Notes under the pieces: model-generated
What the model was told of the DNA's origin: nothing
Databases searched by the model: none
What the model saw: only the letters and a program-made list of their open reading frames with translations
Made by a program: the position numbers and the translations under genes
Shown: piece after piece, positions 37,101 to 49,100 of the stretch
Numbering within the stretch: the first letter of the stretch is position 1
How the letters are laid out: each line of letters begins with the position of its first letter
Origin: Liolophura sinensis
Lineage: Eukaryota > Mollusca > Polyplacophora > Chitonida > Chitonidae
Reading direction: 5' to 3'
Length of the DNA stretch: 64,000 bases
Assembly (NCBI RefSeq): GCF_032854445.1
Contig: NC_088306.1
Location: 18,883,764 to 18,947,763 of the forward strand

Positions 37101-40100
37101 CACCGAATACATTCATTACTCGAGCACGAATGTCTCACTAATATATAAATGTATGATACTTAATTATTTCAGCTGACAATGTCGTTTTGACTTTTTGAAA
37201 AATGGAATTGATATTTTGAAAAGCGCAATGGTATATATGATTATAGCTGCATCAAGGGAGAGTAAACTATTCAATTCGGCTGAGTCACTCTCTTGCCATG
37301 AAGATTATAATTTCAATTTCAATCAATTGATCGACTGGTGCCTTCTGCATAAGGATAAAAGCATTTTCTGTCATTTTGTTTAACTCTTTCCCGCTCACTG
37401 AAATACAACAGGGTTAAACTGCTTCTGAATGTATATCACACCTGTGATTTACCTTGATACCTGACATACCCTGAATCAGGTGAGAACCATGTCCACCCTG
37501 CTAACGGGATTATCCAGGGATCGAACAATTTAACTGATTAACTCCTGCAGATTATCCTCAGATTATAGGATTAACAGGGTAAGGCTAAATTCTAAGGTCA
37601 AACAACCCTCATGAAAGTTAGGAGTGTCTTACTCTGTTCACACTTTTGAAAGGAGTCTAAAGATACACTGAAATTTTTGGACATTGTAACTCTCATAAAT
37701 TCTACAATGAATCATTTTGGTTTACTTTTGGTAATTCAACGTGGCTCTTATAGACAACCATTACTTCTATATTTGTATTTTTATTTATATATCTTCTGTT
37801 TTCTTGACACTGATTCCCACATTCTCATCAAACTAATGAGTGATGTAGTCATCCACATTGGAAGCTTGGTCATGTACCATAAAGAAATCAAGAATTTATC
37901 TGTTCCTAATTATGAAACATGTTGAATAATAGTATTCAGTTCTAAATTAAACTTCTAAATACCACTGATGAAACTGATGAAGTTCACTATATCAATCTAT
38001 GAACATAACAACTGACAGAACTAGGTAAACTGTATTTCACCGAATTTATTTATTTGATTTGTATTTGACGCCATACTCAAGAATATTTCACTTATACAAC
38101 TGCAGCTAGCATTATAGTGGAAGGATAAACGGGTAGAGCCCTGGGGAAACCCACAACCATCTGCAGGTATATTTATGTATATTTACCTATGTAAAAATTC
38201 ATGTTCTGCAGCAATAAAATCCATGCAAAGTCTTTGATGCAAGTCAATGCAAGTCAAACTTTTTCCAAGAAATTACCCCTACTTCACAAAAAAAAAAATC
38301 TTCAGCGACTTTGCAATGTGGACGAATCATTCACAATCAACCAATATGTGTCAGCTGAAAAATGCTAAACTCTACATTTGTACCACATTTTACTGAAATA
38401 TTTCTAGGGAAAAAAGTACATTTTTAGAAGCAAATAAGGGATATAAAATATTATCTTTGTGCTGAAACTTACAATTCTCCAGTTAGGTACACTGTTTTTC
38501 AAACTACTATGCCTCTAAACATTTGTTTATGGTAAATAAAACTCTTAGAATCAGTGAAAATAACAGACTAAGTTGTTGTCAAAAAGTTTAGGATAAATAC
38601 ATTACCTGTCTAGAAACATTATGCAACTGTAACACACACAGGATGACAGACTGCTTAGTCACATTCCTATATACCCCAAAATAACAGCAACCAGGTGTAA
38701 AACATGAACAATGAGTTAAACAGCAATCATACCTGAGGCCTGCATGGTCATTGAGCTAACCTGGCTGGGAAAATAACTCTCAGTAACCCCAGGGTTCTGG
38801 CGGTGAGGGGTGGGGGTGGGGAGGCTTACAGAACAGTAGACATACAGGGCCAGTGGTTTATAGCTCCTTCCTTTAAGGTGCACAGAGTTCTAATCAAAAC
38901 GATTCCAGATTCAATCAGCGGAGAACAGCAGCATGAAGGTGAAAATTAGGTGCTAAAATCACAGCAGGATGTTAGACACAATGGCCAAGGCAGTTCACAC
39001 CCCTCACCATGTAATACACTGATTCTGAGACCCCACCCCAGGGACACCGATTTCAGGGAGAACCCTTTCACCGCAGGAAGGTTTTGTACACATTAATGGT
39101 TTAATCGATTCCACTTGTTCAAACAGTGGTACATGCTGATACAGGGTAATGCCTCAGAAAGTATGGAAATAAATACTTTTTACATTACTACCTGGGATTG
39201 CCAGCGAGCATGAAAAAGCCATCACAATTCCTACAGGCAATATAGATCAACTACACCTTTTTAAATGCTTACTTGGTTCCATGAATTTTGTGAAATACAA
39301 ATGAATTAAGCCATACTGTTCTGTGTATTCTGATTATTGATTTTTCTCACGATAAAAAAGAATCATGCCCAGACTTAATTGGGACAAATATTCAGCAGTA
39401 AAGAGTATAAAGCAGTTCATTTAATAATTATTATAGTTTCATTATTTAATAATAATTAGGATTTCCCTTTTATAATGTACAACTTAGTACCTTTACATGG
39501 ATGTGGCTTTATTTATTCATTGCTAGTAATTTACTTCGTTTATTTTATTTCTCTCATGAGACGCAAGTTCATGGAGGAAAGCGTCAGCCAGAATTCATTA
39601 TAGAAACAGCCTTTTGATCATAAATATAAAGGAAGAGAGTGGTGTTGCTAGTAGGTTGCAGATTATGTCAATCACAATAAATCTCTGACAAAAATTATCA
39701 GACACATATATCAACAAAAATAAGGGAAGAATCAATCAAACTGTATTCCACACTACAGCTTGGATGGGTTCCTTGTGATGCTCAAAAAAGCAACGTGTTG
39801 AGGACACCAGAAATGACACTACTCAATCACAATGACCCTTGTACTGCTAACTACAGAGACATGATTAAGACACCAGACACAACACTACACACAAGCACAA
39901 TGATCCTTGTGATGTTCACTAAAATAACAAGTTGAAGACACCAGAAACAACACTCCACAAAATCACCATGATCGCTGTGCTGTTCACTGAAGACACAAGA
40001 TATATTACACTACACAATCAAAATGATTTCTGTGATGCTCACTAAAGCACCATGAAGAACACACCTGGCAGGACACTACAAACAATCACAATGATCCTTA

Positions 40101-43100
40101 TGTTTGCGCTAAGTAGCATGATGAAGACACCAGACATAATACTACACACAATCACAATGATCCTTGTGCTGCTCATTAAAGTAACATGGAGAAGACACCA
40201 GAAATGCCACTACATTTAATCACAATGATTCTTGTGCTGCCCACTGAAGCAACATGTTGATGAGACCTAAGATTACCTGCTGTCAAGTGAATAGGACTGA
40301 ACATAAAAAAAAACAAAACAAAAAAAAACATAATTTGCCCCTAAAAATGCATATGAACATGTTCTGTAGTAAATTTTTTCATTTTTCATAACACACAAGT
40401 CACGGTGAATAAATGGACACACTTGTGAACTACCTAGCTTTGATCATTTAAGCGAACTGTTTGCTTCAAAAACAGCCATTTTCTTCCTGAATTTAAAGTG
40501 ATAAAGAATCGATGCCAATTGCCTGACAGTGGAGATAGGGTTTCCTGGGTTAAATCTTGTGACTTTGGTCACACTTGAATAAATGTCGTACCTAAAATTC
40601 AGCTTAGGCAAGACATAGCCCGGACTTACCTAACTCTCACACCAGCCAATCTGAATCCATTCTGTATTCTTTAAAAGTTACTGTGATATTTTTCGTTCTA
40701 TGCTGCAATGTTTGCTGTGTTAAGTTAGCAAAACTACTGATGATGTGTGTACTACAATGTATCTGTAAATGTCACCTCCTCCAATGATGTTCATTGATAA
40801 GAAGCTCAACCTACCTGGCACATCCATCCCTCCGTACGTTATGTAGATCTTGTACCTGCCAGGCTCGTGGGGCTCAAATCGCACGTGTTGTCCGTCACGC
40901 GTCTCCTGTACCTCAGAATGCACGTGGTGACCTGAGGGACCAATCACACGCACTGTGTGCTCGGCTTTTCCAGCGTGGCTGTAGTCGACTGAAACGCAAC
41001 AACATCAGAATTAGGTGTCAACTGGATGCTTGAATGGTGACAAGCTTTTCAGGGTATTTCCAATGACGATACTGTCTGAAGAGAAAATTGCTCTATATAT
41101 TTCTTTTAGTGATAGCTTAGGTCATACTGAAGAATATTGCCCTTATATCTATATGGTAAGGTTTATGTCAGAAACTGAGAAAAACTTATGTGAAGCCCTA
41201 AAACTCTGGGCCCAGTTGTTCAAAACTGGTTTAAGACTTAATACCAGATTTAACTTTAAGCCAAGTCTTCAATTTTGTACTCAGTCTAAAAAAAATTGTG
41301 TAACATTATATTAAATATGATCTAAAAATGTTATATTTTGGAGAACTGCACTGGCTGCTGAATTTGGCTTAAAATTTAAATATGAAATATGACTTGATAC
41401 CAATATTAGCCAATACACTTTTCAATAACTGGGTCCTAATGTAAGTGCTTCTGACGTGCAAATGACCGTACAACCAGTTTCAGAAATTTATTTTCATTAC
41501 ATGTGACAGTTTACAACATTTATGACACATTATGACTTTGAAGGTTTTAAGCTGGCCATTTAGAAGAGGTATTCAAATTCCAGATGAGCTAGTATTTACA
41601 AATGTTCATTGATGTGACAGAAACGTACTCTACGAGTTAGTATCCTATATTTCTGGGAGATGGTATAAAAAATAAAACATTTTATATTCACACTGACACC
41701 TGACTATCTGATCTGAAATGTATGAATATGTATTCATGGTTCAGGTATAAAAGTTACACTATGCTGTTAAATATCCTTAAAGTATTTGGATAAAAATTTA
41801 ATCAATCAAGTGAAAATAATCTAAACTTATGCCATTCAATTGCAAACGATTTTGCTGTTAAACTGCTTTCACATAACGATTTTGCTGTTAAACTGCTTTC
41901 ACATAACGATTTTGCTGTTAAACTGCTTTCACATAACGATTTTGCTGTTAAACTGCTTTCACATAAAATCATTGAAACCATTTTTACCATTGCCTCTGAT
42001 CTATGTTTAGTCTACTTATTCATTGTCACCTTTGTAAAACTATGTCATGTAAATCCAGAAACTGGCTCCTTAATTCCTGTGGACAATTTCAATTTATCCC
42101 TCTGGAGAACTCACTTGCTTACTGATTTCCTGGTTATGCAAAATTCTCTTTAGACATGACATAAAGTGGTCAGACCAGTTTTATCAGCTCTGTCAACAGC
42201 ATTACCTCCCTTGAACACAGCACTTTTGTAAGAGAGACATGTAATTAATTGATCAAGTCTCTAATGGCACAAACTCACCAAATCTCATTTAGATATTTTA
42301 GTCGTTAAATACATCAAAGTTCTTTGTGAACTCAAGAAGATTTTGGTTGTCTTTGCTCTTTTAGTGTAACAGCCATATTAAATAGCTTCTTTTGTTGTAT
42401 TACAGTGTGGCGTCCATCATCTGTGTTTGTGCTTGGAAAACGACAAATATCCACACTCACTCACTCACTACATCAAACATAGAATTCAGTACATTTCAGC
42501 CAGCGAAAATAAAATGCAATTTGCACCACTTTTAAAAACTCGTTATTACAAGAGCTAAAGATGTGTCCTTTCTTTTTTATGAATTATATTATCATTCATT
42601 ACTTATACAAATTATTTGAATTGTCTGTGTCCTAACAAGACATCATTTGTTAATTATCCATTTATTTGATAGGGGTTTAATATCGTATTCAAAAAATTTT
42701 CACTTTGTATGATGTATGTTATTTATCATGTTACACCACATGGTAAATAACAAATAACAACAATATGATATAAGACCCATTATTCACGGCCAACGAAACA
42801 AAAAGACAAACCGAGTGACAAAGTCTTGCCCTACAAAACAGGTAAACTGTCGGCGAACATTTTGGAAATCTCTTACCATCAAAACTGGCCATTTCATTGA
42901 CACTCCCATAGCGGATGTTCTCCACCCGAATTCTGGAAATGTCAAAGACGTCCACGTAAAACGGGCTCCCCTGAATCTTACGTCCTCCAAACAGTACGTC
43001 AATGGTGTAACGCCCTGAAAGAAAAACAACCGACATAGCCATTGTTGGTTTTGTTTTTATATTCAGAGTTTTGTTTAATTATTTATTTTCCTACTTTTAT

Positions 43101-46100
43101 TCATGCTGAATGAAAGGTTCAAGAAGATGACGTAGTTAAAAAAAAAAAGAATCAAATAAATTAAATCTGATCATATCCAGATGAATTCATTTACTCATCT
43201 GACAGGTGTTCAACACTGTACTCAAGATTCTTTTGTTTCTATGGCAACGGTAACATTCATGGGTGAAATAATTTGACTTTACAGTATTTCTTTATTTGAT
43301 TAATTTTTAACAAACTCAATAATGTCTCACTTTAATATATTACACTAATAAGGTTTAGAAGGAAGCTACTAACTACTGCCCTTCACTGGGAATCTGACAA
43401 ACTTATTGACTTGAAGTTGCAAAGAAAAACCAGAAAAAAAGAGTTTTTGCAACAAAAACCCAAGGAGAGTTTAAGAATTTGTTTACCAGGAATCGTTGGT
43501 GTCCATTCAACTCTGTAGTCGCCATCACTCTGTGGGATGATTCTAGCCGGAATCTGCTCCCCATTGGGCGCTGAGGAAGAGTTAACAAATCAAACATATA
43601 CTATCTTAACACATATTTCAATCTTTAAAAGAAAGCTGTTTAAAATTTTGAAAATGTAATTACGGTACTTAGCTTATCCTCTGAACCTGTAATGTAAGCA
43701 GACACTCACAATTAAAAGGCTAAAAAACAAACAATGGTAAAAAGTGAAAATAAAGGGTGCACTGTGCTGATCACAACATCGACAACAATGTGCATGAATG
43801 ATTTCTGGGAGTGGGTGTTGGTGTAGACACCATCAAATACATTTTGTTAATATGAAAAAAAAGCTTTTTTTTTTTTTTTTTTTTTTTTGAAATTTTGTAT
43901 TTCGGTATGAATTGGAATTATACCCATGAAACCTTAAAAATTAAAAAATGGTCATTGTCATTTTTAGTTTGTCATCTCTTCCATGGTTTTATTTATGACT
44001 TTTATTTTAGTTAATATCAAGTTGTCACATCTTCTTTCATCCATCTGTAAGTTCATCCAAAACCATTCATCCCAAACCATTCATCCAAAAACATTCATTC
44101 AAACCATTCATCCCTCACGGCTTCTTTTCTATCCCAGTGAATGCATGTTTTTAAAACTCTCATTGTTTATTGCTTTATTTCTGGCACAGTAATATGAAAA
44201 GAAAGGCAGACAGCAAATCAGCTTTTGAATGTCAACAAAAGAAGAGGAGAAATAAAGAACATCATGCAGTTCGAATACATCAGAGCTGGCATAACGTATG
44301 CCCCTACAGCATACAGACAAACTCAAACACCAAGAGTCATAAGCATTCTTTATTTGTTCACCATTTTTTAATACAAAATATTCTTTAACGAATCCACAAA
44401 ATGTAAATATTTCGGTAACACACATGTACATGTAACATTCATATATTTAATAATGACCTTTTTACTTGATATCAAAATAAAAGAGTTTGATGCAAGTTTA
44501 GAAAAAAATAAATAAGTTCAAGAAGTAAGTAAAATACTGAGGAGAACCAACCACTGAAATGATGGAAAAAACTTGTAAAGTACAGAAAAAAGCTTGCAAA
44601 GTAAAGGAAAAAACTTGTAAAGTACAGAAAAAAGCTTGCAAAGTAAAGGAAAAAACTTGCAAAGTAAAGGAAAAAAACTTGTAAAGAAAAGGAAAAAAGC
44701 TTGCAAAGTAGAGGGAAAACTTGCAGAGTAAAGGAAAAAAACTTGTAAAGAAAAGGAAAAAAAACTTGAGGAGAGATCAAGGAAAAGAACTGAAAACTTT
44801 TATTAACCAAAAGGGGGAAAAAAAGGAACAAAAAAACCCAGTGTTTAAAACAAACAACTCAGGCAGGTTAATATAATTCAATGCCACATAGTTTGTGTCT
44901 TCCAGACAACCCAAGCACTAAACGTTTCCATAGCAACCTCTGATGATGATGTCAAAGTCATCCAAGTTGACCTTGGCGCCGTCCATTTCCAGAAGGAACT
45001 GACTCTTTCTCTGCGCCTGATGCGCGACAGCCCCCTGGAAATTGATCCGAATTGTAGTAGGTTTTTCTTCCTCCACCTGAATCAGCAAAGGGCTTCCTAC
45101 AAAACAAAAATGGTACAGGGACATAGAAAGACAACACACATTTCATAACATGATTTTCACTCCACTGAAGCGATAACATTTTGCTCTCTGCTTTTTGTAA
45201 ACTTTTGTGAAAAACAAGGTACAGTGAGTTAAATTACATATTTACACTTTAGACCATGGTGTTATTGTCTTGCTTCATTAAAATTACCAAAAATGACTAC
45301 AAATATACATTTTAACTCATGTAACAATATGTACAATATAATGTGCTGAATATGAGCTGATACAATACATGAACTTATTAAAAATCCAAAGTTTAACCCT
45401 AGCAGAAGTCAACAAAAATTTGTGACATAGAAATGACTTGCCTGGGGTGCGTTCATTATTGAAACGGACATCAATGTCATAGGGCCCTGGTTCAGTTGGG
45501 ACAAAGACGTAGCGATGACGACTGACACCAACATTTTCCCTCCAAGTGCGCACCATTCGCCCATAATGAGTGACTGTCGCCTCAACTTCACCTTCTCCAG
45601 CTGCTGATGCATCAACTATCAAGGAAACAAAGTTACAATTCTGTCAGAGCAACTTTTTAACATAACTAATGATATTTAAACATAATATACAATTTTGAAA
45701 GTCTCCATGACAGTTTAACAACCTGTTAATTCCCCATCCCATAGAGAAGAACCAAAGTAAAAAGAATTAGAAGAACAGATGTGGAGGAAACATCGCAAAC
45801 AAAACAAACACAACTTATTTTTTCCATGTCGTAAACATTCGAAATCTCTAAGCTTGATCTCGGCACCTCAAGAACAACTCAGTGCTACAATAAATATTAG
45901 GAGTCACTCCGTGAGAACCATACCTGTCCAGGACCTTTTTTTCAGGTAAATTTTGCAAAATGTAAGCTTGATATCCTGTATAGAAAAACTATGTTGAACT
46001 TTTACAGTTCAACATTTAAAAATGTTAAAAAAAGAGACAATGTTCTCAGTTTCTGGCTGAGTGACTTTTAGAACATTTCCAACTCCACGTCTGCTTTTAG

Positions 46101-49100
46101 AAGCGGACAAAAGTAGACGCAAGGTAAACAGTGTGGCAGGGCTTGAAAAAAGCTCAGGTAATCACTGTTTGCTCAGGTCTGGAGACCAGCAGGTATAATG
46201 TCAACAGAGTAATTGCCTTTGCACCTGGCAGACAAGCTGGGAGCCGAGAGCCCAGAGGTTAATGCTTCAATTCCACTGGCTTGATACAGTAGCAAATTAA
46301 TGTCTTTATGCAAGCATCCAGGTTGTTATATTCATGTATAATTTAAACAGAAATTTACTGGATATAGGTTAATATGTTTGTCTGTGGTAAATATCTATAC
46401 AACAACAATAATAATACTCTCTATGTAAAATATTGCTGATGTCATCTAGGCAAATTAACTGCCTTGACAGTTTCCATAGCAACTAAGACCGTTTCCATGG
46501 CAACTACTGATAAAAATGTAAAAGTTAGCATGACATTACAACCACATTTGTCTTTCAAAAAAAAAGGAAAACAACAAATAAAAAAAAAGGCATCAATGAC
46601 AGCTAAAACTGGACGCAAGCTTAAAACCACTCATAAAAGTTCTCATTGGAATACAATGATATTTTGTATTATTTATAATACAATGATATTTTGTAAATCT
46701 CTCCAAAAATATGTGCCAACATTCAAAAATGACAGCTGGTATCAAAATCAAATGATGAAACTGAATTCTGATAAATACAGGGAAAGTTTTCCTATGATTA
46801 TTATTAGGTGACGATTTCTTTTCTGTCCAAATCATAATTTACATTTTGCATTTGAAGTTTTGACTGTTTTGTGCATTGAAATCAATGTATCTGTGCAAAC
46901 CTCCACGCTGTTCTATTCACATAAAACTTGAACAGAAATTTTCTGGATATAGGTGAATATGTTTGTCTCTGGTAAATATCTATACAATAATAATAATATT
47001 CTTCACATAAAATATTGCTGATGTCATCTAAGTAATTTAACTACCTTGACAGTTTCCATAGCAAACAAGACAGTTTCCATAGCAACTACTGATAACAATA
47101 CAGAAGTAAGCAAGAAAACCACATTTGTCTTTCTACAAAATAAAATAAAAATAAACAAAAGGCATCTGAGACAGCTGAAACTGGATACAAACATAAAACC
47201 ACTCACAAAAGTTCTGATTGGAATACAATGATCTTTTAAAATGTCAGCAAAAATATGTGGCAACATTCAAAAATGAAAGCTGGTATAAACAATCAAACGT
47301 GATGAAGATTTGGTAAAATACTGGTAAGTTTCCCCATGAGTGCAGTGTTATATCATTATTAGGTAACAATATCTTTTCTTTCCAAATTATTATTTAACTG
47401 GGCTGCCAGTAAAAACTACTTTCTATCCACACTTACTGCCTTTTGATTATATTTTTGTGCAAAGAAATCAAATAATTCTGGATATATATGTATGAATGTA
47501 TATATGTATGAATGTATGTATGTATGTTTGGGGTTTAACGTAAAGGAAAAGACCTCTAAAAATAGATGTAGGCATCACTAAATAGATTACTTAAAACTAT
47601 GCATAAATACACTTCAAATATTTTTTTTAATTTTTGTGAAAAAAGTTAAAGGCGTTCAGACAGTTGGATTCTAAGGTGGGCTTTAAGGATCATACTATCA
47701 GAGTTTATAATCTCTGACTTCAAAGGAAGTTTTTCCAGCCCTAATCACAACACTGAATGTTGGAATAACTCTTAATACTCATGAATGAAAGATTACGGAA
47801 GTGATTTTCCCAAAAATTCCTTCCTTCTGGTGAACATCAGGAAAAAAAGATGTGACGTCAAAGTTCCTAGATTCCGTCAGTATGACTCATAAAGCCCACC
47901 ATAGTATTCAAATACATGAATGCCTTTCTGAAGTAATAAATGAAAGCATTCTTAAGCTTAGTTTTCACTTGTCTATATGACGAATCTTACTTCATATTTT
48001 AGCTTTCTTTTACTTCAACAATGTTTCTGTCATGTGACGAGGTGGAGTCATTAGGTGTGTGTACATATACTGTGTCTTCTTAAGGCAGGGTAAGTCCATG
48101 CAGCCAAAGTGCTGTCGCCACTGAAGTATCACTCTGAAGACACCAGGCATGGCACCCTACCAAGTTACATTATACTGACACCGGGCCAAATGCCATCTTT
48201 AAAGTCTTTGGTTTAGCCCAATCCTGGTTTTATCCCAACTCAGAGGTGGGCGCTCTAACCATTAGGCCACAGGAGTGGTCAGACTCAGAGGTGGGCGCTC
48301 TAACTGTTAGGCCACAGGAGTGGTCAGGCTCAGAGGTGGGCGCTCTAACTGTTAGCCCACCGAAGTGATCAGGGTCAGAGGTGGGCTCTCTAACCGATAG
48401 CCCACCAAAGTGGTCAGACTCAGAGGTGGGCGCTCTAACCATTAGGTCACAGGAGTGGTCAGGCCCAGAGGTATGCTCTCTAACCGTTAGAGTGGAAGGC
48501 TCAGAGGTGGGGGCTCTAAATGTTAGGCTATCAGAGTGGTCAGGCTCAGAGGCGGGAACAATGTTAGGCCATCAGAGTGGTCTGACTCAGAGGTGGGCGC
48601 TCTAACCGTTAGGTCACCTGAGCAGTCAGGCCCAGAGGTACATGGATTCAAGAAAACTGAAAACTGAAACTCAAACTGCAGAGCTTTTTTCTTACCAATG
48701 AATCCAATCTCTCTTTCCAGACGGCCTGTCTTATCAACATCAGTGATGCGTACTTGGCTAGGGTCAAAGGTCATGCAGGTCACCGGTCCGCCAGACACGG
48801 GCATGCCTGCATAAAATGCCTGGACACTGTGAGGGCCTACGTCATGAGGAGTGAAATCTACCCTGTACAGGTTGCCATGGCGAGTGATGCGACACGGAAC
48901 CTCAACTCCAGAGGGACCTAGAAATGAATAAAAGACCAAAAGTGACACAAACCATTTTGAACGGACAACTGTACATACAGACATTCGATCAGAATCCAAA
49001 CACAATTTCAGTTTTATATATGCACATATTATCAAGTTTCACCTTCACACATGAAACAATTTTTACTTTACCTGGATATACTCAGATGTCAGATTCTTAA

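Larger units (their letters stand above)
30961..40814. other. 5' part of the large filamin intron
   Basis: No coding exon is found. Contents are poly-A tracts (31,925-31,965), a 64-bp tandem array (34,046-34,556), a partial SINE (34,818-34,975), a MITE fragment (35,110-35,215), a 103-bp triplication (36,873-37,165), a SINE fragment (38,043-38,168) and a diverged repeat of about 75 bp (39,770-40,270). Confidence 0.7.
45616..48695. other. Filamin intron with a direct duplication and SINE remnants
   Basis: It holds two related stretches (46,340-46,800 and 46,935-47,350), a family-3 SINE (48,046-48,270) and a 45-bp array (48,237-48,640). I see no exon. Confidence 0.75.

Noticed and set aside
44472-44831. 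119-codon Phe/Leu-rich open frame, membrane-like
   Set aside because: It is produced by the 21-bp purine repeat read in reverse.
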